Source of the DNA: JACVRW01 sp963812915
GTDB taxonomy: Bacteria > Actinomycetota > Thermoleophilia > Solirubrobacterales > Thermoleophilaceae
NCBI GenBank assembly: GCA_963812915.1
Contig: CAWEXB010000011.1
Location: forward strand, 176,593-240,592
Length of the DNA: 64,000 bases
Direction: 5' to 3'
Positions within the stretch are counted from its first letter, which is position 1. The number at the start of each line of letters is the position of its first letter. Under the pieces are notes generated by a model. That model saw only the letters and a list, made by a program, of their open reading frames with translations, searched no databases and was not told the origin of the DNA. Positions 55,221 through 64,000 of this stretch are shown in pieces. The translations under genes were made by a program, and so were the position numbers.

Positions 55221-56394
55221 GGCGGGCGGCCGCCTTGGCCGCGGCCCTGGCGCTCGCCGCGAGCGGCTGCGACAGCGGCGGGGACGAGAACGAGGAAGCG
55301 GGCTCGGGCGCGCCGCGCGAGGTCACGACCACCCGCGTCCAGGTGGTCGAGGGCATCGGCAAGGACGGCGGCTTCGATCCGGACGCAGATCTACAAGCGC
55401 CTGTCGCCCGGAGTGGTGACGATCACCTCGGTCTTCGAAGGCGGGGCCAACCCGCTCGAGGACCAGGGAGAGGCCGGCCAGGGCTCGGGTTTCGTGGTGG
55501 ACGGGGGGGCTACATCGCCACGAACGCCCACGTCGTCACAATGGAGGACGTCTCCGGCACCAAGCGAGCCAGCGAGATCTACGTCACGTTCCTCGACGGC
55601 GACCGCGTCGCGGCGGAGATCGTCGGCACCGACCCGAACGCCGACGTGGCGCTCCTCAAGGTGGATCCCGAGGGCCTGAAGCTGACGCCCCTGCCGTTGG
55701 GCGTGCCGGACACGATCGAGGTGGGCGAGCCCGTCGCCGCCATAGGCAGCCCGTTCGGGGAGCAGCAATCGCAGTCGCTCTCGGTCGGCGTGATCTCCGC
55801 CCTGGACCGCAGCATCCAGTCGCTCACCCGCTTCCAGATCGGCGACGCCATCCAAACGGACGCGGCGATCAACCCCGGCAACTCCGGCGGGCCGCTGCTC
55901 GACGCGCGCGGCCGGGTGATCGGGATCAACGCCCAGATCAGGTCGCGATCCGGCGGCGCCGAGGGGGTCGGCTTCGCGGTTCCGGTCGACGCGGTCCGGC
56001 GCTCGCTGCGCGAGCTGCGCCAGCACGGCCGGGTGGACTACGGCTATCTCGGGGTCGGCAGCCAGGTGCTGTATCCGCAGCTCGCCGAACGGCTCGACCT
56101 CGACGTAGGCGCCGGCGCCCTGGTCCAAGAGGTGGAGAAGGACAGCCCGGCCGAGGACGCGGACATCAAGGCCGGCGACGACGAGATCACGTTCCAGGGG
56201 CGGCCGGTCCCCACCGGCGGCGACGTGATCGTCGCGGTCGACGGCAAGCGCCTGACCCTCCACAAGGACCTCGCCGACGTGATCAGCTCGAAGAGCGCCG
56301 GCGACAGACGTGAGGCTCCAGTTCCTCCGCGACGGGGAGCGCCGGGCGGTCGAAGGTGACGCTCGGGCGCCGGCCGGCCGGATCGGTGGAATGA
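55217..56394 (+). CDS. HtrA/DegP-like secreted serine protease with PDZ domain (about four frameshifts)
   Basis: GTG 55217 begins a lipoprotein-like signal RRAAALAAALALAASGCDSG with Cys in ASGC. The trypsin fold carries His in TNAHVV, Asp in NADVALLKV and Ser in NPGNSGGPLLD, and then PDZ (YGYLGVGSQVLYPQLAERL, DIKAGDDEITFQG). Breaks lie near 55390, in a run of seven G at 55503-55509, and near 56308 and 56355; the corrected end is GRRPAGSVE with a stop at 56392-56394. Co-transcribed with the two-component genes, as in CpxRA- or MprAB-type envelope-stress circuits. Confidence 0.92.
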
Positions 56395-56453
56395 GGCAGC
56401 GGGCGCGCCCGCGCGATGCTGGCATCCGCCGCGTTTCCGGGTAGGTTCCAGAC

Positions 56454-56847
56454 GTGGTAGAGCCAGGCGCCACCGAGAGTCGCGACGTTTCGCTGACCAT
56501 CCCGGCCAGGCCCGACTATCTCGTCCTGGCTCGCCTTGCGCTGTCGGCCGTATGCCGGCTAACGCCGCTGTCGCACGAGGAGGTCGCCGACCTCAAGCTG
56601 GCCATCACCGAGGCGGCGAACGACTTCGTCGACGATGCTCGCCCGATTGACGACGAGAGCCGCGTCAACTTCGCCTTCCGCTTGAGCGACGACCGTCTCG
56701 TCATGGAGCTCGAAGGGCCCGCCGAGCCCCGTGGCGGAGGTGGAGCGGGAGCTGAGCCGAGCGATCATCGACGCGACGGTGGACGAGTCGGGATTCGCCG
56801 GCGAACGCACGCGGCTCGTGAAGTACCTCTCCGTGCGCGCCGGGTAG
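56454..56847 (+). CDS. Anti-sigma regulatory ATPase-like protein (HATPase_c_2), one frameshift
   Basis: GTG start, SLTIPARPDYLVLARLALSA, then the N-box LAITEAANDFVDDA and FRLSDDRLVMELEGP; after a break near 56735, VERELSRAIIDATVDESGF and LVKYLSVRAG. Joined length is about 130 residues. It resembles RsbW-type proteins, but the canonical NAIxHA is changed to NDFVDDA and the G2 loop is not obvious, so ATP binding may be weak. It stands 11 bases ahead of treT and may share its transcript. Confidence 0.72.
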
Positions 56848-56858
56848 GCTGCCGCGTC

Positions 56859-58098
56859 GTGCTGCAGCCGGTTTCCGTAGGCCACAAGAGCCTGGCCGAC
56901 TACACCCACCTCGCCGGCCGGCCACTCATCCAGGAGATCAGGGATCTCGTGGAAGACCTCAATGGCCTCCGGGTGCTGCACCTGTCGGCCACCGCATTCG
57001 GCGGTGGCGTCGCGGAGATCCTGTACACGCTCATCCCGCTCATGAACGACGTGGGAATCGAGGCGGAGTGGCAGGTGATGCTCGGCCGCGAGGAGTTCTA
57101 CAACGCCACAAAGCGCCTCCACAACGCGCTCCAGGGCAACCCCGATTCGCTCTCGGACGAGGAGTGGGAGATCTACGAGCGCTACAACGCGCTGAACGCG
57201 ACGGAGATCGACGGTGACTGGGACGTCATCATCGTCCACGACCCGCAGCCGGCGGCGATCAAGAGACACGTGCCGGACAAGGCGGGGACCTGGGTCTGGC
57301 GCTGCCACATCGATCTCTCGACGCCCGAATCCCGACGTGATAGCCCGTATGGTGCCGTTCATCAAGGAGTACGACGCGTCCGTGTGGCACGTCGACCAGT
57401 ACGTGCCGCGCGGCGTGGACGGCGGGCTCGACGGCGTGCACATCTGCCCGCCGGCGATCGACCCGCTGTCGCCGAAGAACATGGCGCTCTCGCCTGAGGA
57501 CGCCGCGTTCGTCTGCGACCAGTTCGGCATCGACGTCGACCGGCCGCTCATGTGCCAGGTCTCGCGCTTCGACCCCTGGAAAGATCCGATGGGAGTAATC
57601 GACGCCTACCGCAAGGTGATCGAGGAGATGCCGGAGGTTCAGCTGGCGCTCGTCGGCTCGATGGCGACCGACGATCCCGAGGGCTGGGAGTTCTTCAACT
57701 CGACAATGGCCTACGCCGACGCCGACCCGGACATCCACATCCTCAACAACCTCAACAACGTCGGCGCGATCGAGGTCAACGCGTTCCAGTCGCAGGCGGA
57801 CGTGGTGATCCAGAAGTCGACCCGCGAGGGCTTCGGGCTCACGGTGTCCGAGGCGCTCTGGAAGGCGCGGCCCTTCATCGGTGGCGCGGTGGGGGGCATT
57901 CCGCTGCAAGTGCAGGACGGCCAAACCGGCTTCCTCGTCTCCTCGCCCGAGGAGTGCGCCGATCGCTCGCTGCGGATCCTCCGCGAGCCCGACCTCGGCA
58001 AGCGGCTCGGGCGCTCGGGCAAGGAGCACGTCCGGAAGCACTTCCTCACCCCGCGTCTGTTGCGCGACTGGCTTCGGATCTTTCGGGATCACCGATGA
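56859..58098 (+). CDS. treT: Trehalose synthase TreT-like glycosyltransferase (GT4), one frameshift
   Basis: Joins NDP-glucose and glucose to trehalose in one step. GTG 56859: SVGHKSLADYTHLAGRPLI, VLHLSATAFGGGVAEILYTL and VIIVHDPQPAAI are the TreT N-terminal blocks; after a break near 57330, VDGGLDGVHICPPAIDPLSP and LMCQVSRFDPWKDPMGVIDA, then E-x7-E in STREGFGLTVSEALW. Joined length is about 413, normal. Its stop overlaps the otsA ATG as ATGA. The sugar donor (ADP-, UDP- or GDP-glucose) cannot be told. Confidence 0.9.
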
Positions 58099-59558
58099 CC
58101 GGGGAGGTCCCGTTCATCCTCGTCTCGAACCGCGGGCCCGCGACTTTCCAGGGGGGCGAGGCCCAGCGAGGAGGCGGCGGCCTCGTGACCGCCCTCATGG
58201 GGCTGGTTCACCATCGCGACGCCGTTTGGGTCGCGTCGGCGATGACCGAGGAGGACGTGGAGATGAGCCGCAGGCACGACGGCGGCAGCTTCGACGTCGA
58301 GCTCGACGACGCGCGCTACCGCGTGAAGCTGGTGGAGAGCGACGCCGAGGCGTACGACCGCTTCTACAACGTCATGGCCAACCCGCTTCTCTGGTTCATC
58401 CAGCACTACCTGTGGGATCTCTCGAACGCGCCGGATATACGTCGCCACGAGGTCGAGGCGTACGAGCACGGCTACTGCTCCGTCAACGAGGATCTCGCCC
58501 GCGCCGTGCTGGAGGAGGTGGCGGAACGCGACGAGGCGGTCGTGATGCTCCACGACTACCACCTCTACGTGGCGCCCAAGTTCATCCGCCGCGAGCGCGC
58601 GGACCTCTTTCTCCACCACTTCGTCCACATCCCGTGGACCCAGCCCGACGCCTGGCGCGTCCTCCCCGCCGACATGAGGGAGGACCTCTACGAGGGCATC
58701 CTCGCGAACGACATCATCGCCTTCCATACGCGCTCCTACCGGCGGAACTTCCTGCTCTGCTGCCACGAGCTGTTCGACCTCGACGTGGACGAAGAGGCGG
58801 GCGTGGTGAAGTTCGACGGGCGCGACGTCTGGGTTCGCTCCTACCCGTTGCCGATCTCGGCGGAGACGTTTCGGCGAACCGCGCAGCGGCCCGAGGTCCA
58901 CGAGTACGAACGCGAGATCCTGCGCCGCCGGCGCGAGCACCTGATCCTGCGCGTAGACCGCGCCGACCTGTCCAAGAACATACTCCGCGGCTTCACCGCC
59001 TTCGACCTCTTCCTGGAGCAGCATCCGGATTTCAAGGAGCAGGTCACCTTCATCGCGCACCTGATCCCGTCGCGCCAGGACGTGCCCGAGTACGCCGAGT
59101 ACCTCGAGCGCATAGAGGCGCTGGTGGCCGTCGTGAATCACCGTCACGGCACCACGGACTGGATGCCGATCGAGCTGCGGCTGCGCGAGAACCTCGAGGA
59201 GGCGATCGCCGCCTACAAGCACTACGACCTCCTGATGGTCAACGCGATGTTCGACGGGATGAACCTCATCGCGAAGGAGGGTCCGCTCGTCAACGAGCGC
59301 AACGGGGTCTCGCTTCTCAGCGAGAACACCGGCGCCCACGAGGAGCTGGCCGAGTTCGCCCTGTCCGTCAACCCGTTCGACGTCCAGGAGCAGGCCGACG
59401 CGATCCACCGGGCACTGACGATGTCGGCGGAGGAGCGCTCGTGGCGCGCCCAGGGGCTGCAGCGGATCGTCACCGCGCGCAACCCCGGCGACTGGGTGGA
59501 CGATCAGCTCGCGGACATCGAGGCGAAGCGCAAGGGCGCGGCGCCGGTGCGCTCCTAG
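58095..59558 (+). CDS. otsA: Trehalose-6-phosphate synthase (GT20)
   Basis: 487 residues. Start block LVSNRGPATF, then VVMLHDYHLYVAPKFIR, FVHIPWTQPDAWRVLP, FHTRSYRRNFL, and the C-terminal donor site DLLMVNAMFDGMNLIAKEG (given in part) with LSENTGAHEEL. OtsA makes trehalose-6-phosphate from UDP-glucose and glucose-6-phosphate. No OtsB phosphatase is in the window, though HAD phosphatases at 23.7 and 44.3 kb exist. Coupled to treT by an ATGA overlap; ends exactly where the convergent CNBD gene ends. Confidence 0.93.
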   Translation: MTGEVPFILVSNRGPATFQGGEAQRGGGGLVTALMGLVHHRDAVWVASAMTEEDVEMSRRHDGGSFDVELDDARYRVKLVESDAEAYDRFYNVMANPLLWFIQHYLWDLSNAPDIRRHEVEAYEHGYCSVNEDLARAVLEEVAERDEAVVMLHDYHLYVAPKFIRRERADLFLHHFVHIPWTQPDAWRVLPADMREDLYEGILANDIIAFHTRSYRRNFLLCCHELFDLDVDEEAGVVKFDGRDVWVRSYPLPISAETFRRTAQRPEVHEYEREILRRRREHLILRVDRADLSKNILRGFTAFDLFLEQHPDFKEQVTFIAHLIPSRQDVPEYAEYLERIEALVAVVNHRHGTTDWMPIELRLRENLEEAIAAYKHYDLLMVNAMFDGMNLIAKEGPLVNERNGVSLLSENTGAHEELAEFALSVNPFDVQEQADAIHRALTMSAEERSWRAQGLQRIVTARNPGDWVDDQLADIEAKRKGAAPVRS

Positions 59559-60545
59559 TCAGGGTCGGACGGCGAGAATCGTCGCTTGGCGCCGCTCGGC
59601 CTGTGTGAGGTAGCCGACGAGGTCCTGGGTCACGGCGTCGACGAAGGCGCGCGAAGCCTCGTCGTGGCCGTCCATCAGCGCCGCGAAGTCCGTTCGCGAC
59701 ATCGCGAAGAGGTGTGCCCTCTCACGCGCGCGGCACACCACCGGGCTCGGGGCGTCGTCCAGTAGCCCGAGGTAGACCGGGGCGCGCCCGGGGCCGGCAA
59801 GCCGCAGGCGCCGGCGGGTCGCTCCCAATTCGATCGCGGCCTCCACCGCGCCACGAAGGGTCACAAGGAACCGATCGGGGTGGCTGCCGGCGCCGACCAG
59901 CACCGTCCCGCGCTCCACCTCCAGTCGTGCGCCCCGTGACGCGACCTCGGGGAGGAGCCTTCCGAAGTGGGCGAAGAAATCCAGGCGGGACATGTGGACG
60001 AGGTCATCGGGCTGCAGGGCGCGGGCGCCACCCGGGTCGTCGACCTCCGCGGCCGGGAAGGTATCCCCGGCGAGCGAGTCGCAGCGCGCGCGCAGCCGCG
60101 CGTACACGACTCGGCTGAGGCGGCGCATCACTGCGGCGCCGGTCGGCCGTAGGCTCGTTCGCAGGCGCCCGAACGCGTCCCGGCTTATGAGCAGCCCGCG
60201 GGTTGTCTCGACCGCACGGGCCGAGGCGGTGCGCGTACCGCCTGCGACGAGCGACAGCTCGCCAAGAACGTCACCCGCACCGACCTGCGAGAGGAGCATC
60301 TCCCGGTCACCCGGCAGGCGGGCGACGATCTCGAGGCGTCCCGCTTCGAGGACGTAGAGTTGCTCGGCCCGGTCGCCCTGCCGGAAGAGCAGGTCGCCAG
60401 CCGGCAGGCCAAAGGGCTCGGCCAGGCGTGCAACTTCCGCCAGTTCTGCATGGTCGAGGTCGCTGAACAAGGAACTGGCGGCCAGCGTTCCCTCGATGTC
60501 CGCGCGCACCCGGCGACGCTCGCTCAGATGAGAGATCTCGCTCAC
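59559..60545 (-). CDS. Tandem cyclic-nucleotide-binding-domain protein
   Basis: 328 residues from GTG 60545, no DNA-binding domain or membrane span. CNBD1 (about 20-140): ASSLFSDLDHAELAEVARLA, GDLLFRQGDRAEQLYVLEAG and the phosphate cassette VLGELSLVAGGTRTASARA, with Gly-Glu and Arg in place for cNMP binding. CNBD2 (about 190-315) keeps the barrel (ERGTVLVGAGSHPDRFLVTL, AVEAAIELG) but lacks a clear cassette, so it is probably structural. Not a Crp-type activator. The GTG overlaps the stop of the amidotransferase gene, so the two form an operon. It may be a regulatory partner for that enzyme or for the PLP protein opposite. Confidence 0.85.
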   Translation of the reverse strand: MSEISHLSERRRVRADIEGTLAASSLFSDLDHAELAEVARLAEPFGLPAGDLLFRQGDRAEQLYVLEAGRLEIVARLPGDREMLLSQVGAGDVLGELSLVAGGTRTASARAVETTRGLLISRDAFGRLRTSLRPTGAAVMRRLSRVVYARLRARCDSLAGDTFPAAEVDDPGGARALQPDDLVHMSRLDFFAHFGRLLPEVASRGARLEVERGTVLVGAGSHPDRFLVTLRGAVEAAIELGATRRRLRLAGPGRAPVYLGLLDDAPSPVVCRARERAHLFAMSRTDFAALMDGHDEASRAFVDAVTQDLVGYLTQAERRQATILAVRP

Positions 60546-61459
60546 AGGTCCAGATCCTGCGTGCGGAGGCGCAACACGCGATCCTCGGTCCACGCGGTGA
60601 GCATCGAATACTCCGGCACCTCGACCCAGGTAGAGGCGTCGGACGTCAGGGGCTCGGAGCTCAGCAGCAGCGAGCGGTCGTGCTCGCCGCCGCCCATCGC
60701 CCATTCGTCGCCGACCCGACGATATCCGCTCCCGGACGTGAACCACAGCGAGACGAACTTGAAGCGCTGCGCGGGCGACGGGAGGTCCTCCTCGTACCAG
60801 CCGTAGTCGTATGTGAAGCGCGTGGCTACCAGACACCGCCCGTCGCAGACCACCAGATTGAGGGCCGAGGAATCGGCGATCTTGCGCCGCACCCGGACCT
60901 CGCGGATGAGCTCGAGCGCGGCCACCAGCGCGCGCTCGTAATCCTCGGCGGTCAGGTCCGCCGCGCCGGCGGGCAACTGGGACAGGACGAGCGCGTAGAG
61001 CCACTCGGTGTCGGTCGTCCCCTCGATCTGGCTGGCGAGCTCGGGCCGGATGTAGGGCAGAAGGTCATAGCGCATCGTCGCGAACGCGCTGAGGGTGCCG
61101 TTCTGTGCGAGCGCGAGGGGCCCGTCGCCCCACCGGAAGGGGTGGAGGTTGTACTGCCCGACGACCTCTCGCTCGCTGTGCGTCACGCCACGGATGTGCG
61201 CAACCAGCGAGGTGGGGCGCAGCTTGCCCGAAAGGGAGCGGAGGTTCCGGTCGTAGGTCGGAATCTCGGCCGTCTTGTAGACGAACGGAACCCTCGGCTG
61301 ATGTGAGCGTTCGTCCCACGCCATCATGCCGAACCCGGCGAGGTTGAGGAACGACATCAGTTGCGGGTCGTAGACCTGGTGCAGCAGCGAGCAGTCGGTC
61401 CTGTAGAGCAGATCCTCCAGGTCGACGGGTTCGCCGACGTATGCGAGGACACGACACAT
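60542..61459 (-). CDS. Class II glutamine amidotransferase (YafJ/EgtC-like)
   Basis: 305 residues. Cys2 in MCRVLAYVGEP is the nucleophile after Met removal. Other Ntn-amidase blocks are GFGMMAWDE, VAHIRGVTHSE, QYNLHPFRWGDGPLALAQNG and TDTEWLYALVLSQL. This group hydrolyses gamma-glutamyl amides; EgtC of ergothioneine synthesis is the best-known member, but that assignment needs its partners EgtB and EgtD, which are not here. First gene of a two-gene minus-strand operon, divergent from the CNBD-PLP gene across 173 bases. Confidence 0.85.
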   Translation of the reverse strand: MCRVLAYVGEPVDLEDLLYRTDCSLLHQVYDPQLMSFLNLAGFGMMAWDERSHQPRVPFVYKTAEIPTYDRNLRSLSGKLRPTSLVAHIRGVTHSEREVVGQYNLHPFRWGDGPLALAQNGTLSAFATMRYDLLPYIRPELASQIEGTTDTEWLYALVLSQLPAGAADLTAEDYERALVAALELIREVRVRRKIADSSALNLVVCDGRCLVATRFTYDYGWYEEDLPSPAQRFKFVSLWFTSGSGYRRVGDEWAMGGGEHDRSLLLSSEPLTSDASTWVEVPEYSMLTAWTEDRVLRLRTQDLDL

Positions 61460-61632
61460 GTGCGTCCCTTCGTCCGGAGAGTGTGATTCTGACCGGCGGC
61501 GGGGCGCGGCGGGCCCACTGAGCGGCTTTGCACAGCCCGGCCTGCTGAGCCTCCATCGAAGCGGGGCAGCGCTTGACGGCGGATTGGCGAGCTGATCGTC
61601 TCGCCCGAGGCCCTGCGCGATTAGGAGCGGCC

Positions 61633-64000
61633 ATGGACGTCACGCGAGAGAGGGTCATCGCCGGCACGCGTCTCTTGGCGGACCTCGACCCTTCCGAGCA
61701 GGCCCAGGTGGCGGCGCTGTTGCGTCCATTCGAGGTCCGGTCCGGGGAGGTGCTCTTCCGAGAGGGCGAGATCGCCGATCGGCTCTACCTGATCGCGCGG
61801 GGACGGATCGCGGTGCAGATCCGCATGGACGAGGAACTGGTACTGGTGAGAACCGCCGGGACGGGCGACTCGTTGGGCGAGATGGCTTTGAACGGGAGCT
61901 GGCCGCGTTCCGGGACCGGGACCGCTCTCGAGCCGGTGGTGGGCTGGTACCTGGAGACCGGCGACTTCGACCTCATCCGCTCGATGGCGGGTGTGCTCGC
62001 CGCCAAGGTGCTGCGACGCCTGGCGCTGGAGCTGTGCGCGCGAGTGCGCGAGGCAACCGCGGCGCTTGCGGACGGAGCGACCGGCCCACCCGGGGGTCAG
62101 GTCTCCGCACCTGGGCCTCGACCTTCCCCGCCGACCTTCCCCCCGCGTCCGGAGCGGATGAAGCTCCTACAGGACTCGTCCTTCTTCTCGGCCTTCACCG
62201 AAGAGGAGCTTCGGCGCGTGCTTCGGCGGCTCCGGGAACGGGCCGTGCCCGCCGCGGAGGTCGTAATCCGAGAGGGCGAGGACGGCGGTTGGTGCTTCGT
62301 CATCGCCGAGGGCACGATCGACGTCACCGTCTCGCGCTCCCGGGGCACCGCGCGCCTCGCGACCCTGGGTCCAGGCAAGGTGGTGGGGGAGATCGCCCTC
62401 GTCGATCGTGGACCCCGGAGCGCAAGCTGCAGCGCGCACGAAGACGCCGTCATCCTCGAGCTGCACGCCGAGGATCTCGACGCGCTCGCCGCCGAGGATC
62501 CGTCTGTCGGCACGCGAATCTGGCAGGCGATCAACCGTAATCTCATCGCCGCACAGAGCAGGATGGACGCGGCACGCGCCCGGCACGCCATCGACAAGGG
62601 TCTCCGGGCGTCCGGCGAGTCCGCCGAGGTCCTCGACCCCGTCGGCGTCCCGCGATTCGGCCCCGAGCGTCGCGACGCACTGGTCGACCTCGTCCGCCGT
62701 TCGGTGATCGGGGACGACGTCCTGCTGTACGGACCCTTTGGGCCGAAGCGCCTCGTCTATGCCGACTACACCGCGTCGGGGCGCGCCCTCAGCTTCATCG
62801 AAGACTTCATCCGCAACGAGGTGCTGCCGCTGTACGCCAACACCCACACGGAGTCATCCGCGACCGGCCTGCAGACCATGCGCCTCCGAGAAGACGCCCG
62901 CCGGATCATTCACACCGCGGTCGGCGGCGGCGACGACGACGTCGTCCTCTTCTGCGGCTCGGGAGCAACCGGCGCAATCGACAAGCTGACCCGGGTGCTC
63001 GGGATCCGCGGGACCTCCGGGCCGGTCTCGGACGCCGATAGGCCGGTCGTGTTCGTGGGGCCCTATGAGCACCACTCGAACGAGCTGCCGTGGCGGGAGT
63101 CGATCGCCGATCTGGTCGTGATAGGCGAGGATGCCGACGGCCGGCTCGACCTCCAGGAGCTCCGCGAGCAGCTCGAGCGCTTCTCCGATCGACGGCTCAA
63201 GATCGGCAGCTTCTCGGCCGCCTCGAACGTCTCGGGGGTCATCACCGACACGCTCGCGGTCGCCACGCTGCTGCACCGCTTCGGCGCCCTCTCGCTGTGG
63301 GACTACGCCGCCGCCGGGCCGTATCTCAAGATCGAGATGAATCCCGATGCGGGCGGCGGGGATGGACACCTCGCCTACAAGGATGCGGTCTTCCTCTCGC
63401 CCCATAAGTTCATCGGCGGGCCGGGCACGCCAGGCGTGCTGGTGGCCAAGCGAAGGCTCTTCGGCAATCGGATCCCCACCATGCCGGGCGGCGGCACGGT
63501 CACGTTCGTCTCGATCTCGGACCATGCCTATCACGACGCGATCGAGGACCGAGAGGAGGCCGGCACTCCCGCGATCGTCGACTCAATTCGCGCGGGCCTC
63601 GTCTTTCAGCTCAAGGAATCGGTGGGACCGGACACGATCCACAGGCGCGAGGACGATTTGGTACGCCGCGCAATCTCCTCCTGGCAAGCCAATCCCAACA
63701 TCGAGATCGCCGGGAACCCCGATCTCGCCCGACTCTCGATCATCTCGGCGGGCTCCGCCACGGGCGGGGGATGCTGCACCCCCACTTCGTCGTCTCACTG
63801 CTCAATGACTTGTTCGGCATTCAGGCCCGGGGCGGATGCTTCTGCGCGGGCCCGTATGCACAGCGACTCTCGGGAATCGACGAGGACAGCGCTCGGCAGG
63901 CTGCCACGAAGGTCGCGGCGGGCCTCGAGGGACTGAAGTCCGGGTGGTTCCGCCTCAACTTCAAGTACTTCATCAGCGAGAGCACGTTCGACTACATGGT
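61633..64000 (+). CDS. CNBD-CNBD-class V aminotransferase/cysteine desulfurase-like fusion, runs off the right edge (one frameshift)
   Basis: ATG 61633 has a good ribosome-binding site (AGGAGC). CNBD1 (about 10-135): GEVLFREGEIADRLYLIARG and SLGEMALNGSWPRSGTG. CNBD2 (about 177-300): EVVIREGEDGGWCFVIAEGT and VVGEIALVDRGPRSASCSA, a complete phosphate cassette. From about 345 a PLP fold of the SufS/Csd-like class V group: YADYTASGRALSFIEDFI, YANTHTESSATG, FCGSGATGAIDKL, and Lys592 in FLSPHKFIGGPGTPGVLVAK, the PLP lysine. After a break near 63755 the frame has RGGCFCAGPYAQRLSGID, where a cysteine desulfurase keeps its active Cys loop. No N-terminal helix-turn-helix. The design suggests a sulfur-transfer or C-S-lyase enzyme gated by cAMP or cGMP; the reaction is inference. 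Confidence 0.85.

Noticed and set aside
61480..61632. Crp-type operator in the divergent CNBD region
   Set aside because: A TGTGA half-site occurs near 61480 but no TCACA partner at the right spacing, and a TTGACG at 61573 has no good -10 box.
59559..64000. Encapsulin nanocompartment with desulfurase cargo
   Set aside because: Family 2 encapsulins do pair cNMP domains with desulfurases, but no shell protein is visible in the window, so this remains only a point to check to the right.
60542..64000. Ergothioneine biosynthesis cluster
   Set aside because: Only EgtC-like and PLP-enzyme look-alikes are present. EgtB, EgtD and EgtA are missing, and the PLP protein has desulfurase-like cysteine and CNBD features not known for EgtE.

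Overview
The window is about 70% GC, densely coded on both strands, and reads like the chromosome of a high-GC actinobacterium. The best guess is the Thermoleophilia/Solirubrobacterales side of the phylum. Pointers are a Ccm-type cytochrome c maturation cluster next to heme genes, a SAM-hydroxide adenosyltransferase, LAL-type LuxR regulators, an actinobacterial-style c-di-AMP riboswitch ahead of a cell-wall hydrolase, and many ATGA/GTGA stop-start overlaps. This placement is inference from gene content; there is no rRNA or marker protein to confirm it.

Layout. 0-8 kb: end of a molybdopterin adenylyltransferase, a VOC protein, then ccmABCD-hemA-hemC-cobA/hemD-SAM hydrolase-birA, one tightly coupled run for cytochrome c maturation and tetrapyrrole synthesis. 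8-18 kb: a secreted coiled-coil protein, an RsbW-like ATPase behind a 29-codon ORF, a DEAH helicase, a TlpA-like lipoprotein, GNAT, GalT-like protein, a protein of unknown function, thiI, tRNA-Arg(CCT) and a GAF histidine kinase. 18-24 kb: a DHA2 efflux pump, a lower-GC patch with two poorly conserved genes, a secreted subtilase and a HAD-IIA phosphatase. 24-30 kb: a MalT/LAL regulator, an ECF sigma/anti-sigma pair, a glucose-dehydrogenase-like SDR and small membrane proteins. 30-34 kb (minus strand): DHA2 pump, monooxygenase-like protein, VOC, sigma factor with SnoaL-like domain, and GNAT in one operon. 34-46 kb: ZIP-like transporter, GH15 enzyme, FUSC protein, nudC and pyrE (overlapping convergently), then a c-di-AMP riboswitch controlling an M23 peptidoglycan hydrolase, followed by DUF1707, L,D-transpeptidase, CPBP protease, HAD and a PIG-V-like mannosyltransferase. 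46-56 kb: MscS channel, class A PBP, LPG-flippase-like protein, thiL, a degenerate M28-like membrane protein, and a response regulator/histidine kinase/HtrA protease operon. 56-64 kb: an anti-sigma-like ATPase, TreT and OtsA (two trehalose routes side by side), then a cyclic-nucleotide locus: a tandem CNBD protein and a class II glutamine amidotransferase facing a protein that fuses two CNBDs to a class V aminotransferase/cysteine-desulfurase fold and runs off the right edge.

Cell-envelope and osmotic functions recur: PBP, LD-transpeptidase, M23 hydrolase under c-di-AMP control, MscS, trehalose synthesis, and HtrA with a two-component system. The most novel-looking item is the CNBD-CNBD-PLP enzyme and its neighbours.

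A caution for every reader: about 35 protein-coding frames are broken by single-base shifts, in otherwise well-conserved housekeeping genes. This looks like uncorrected sequencing or assembly error, not gene decay. Apparent fusions (ccmA-ccmB, hemC-cobA, SAM hydrolase-birA) disappear once the shifts are corrected. Coordinates given for such genes span the whole reconstructed gene.
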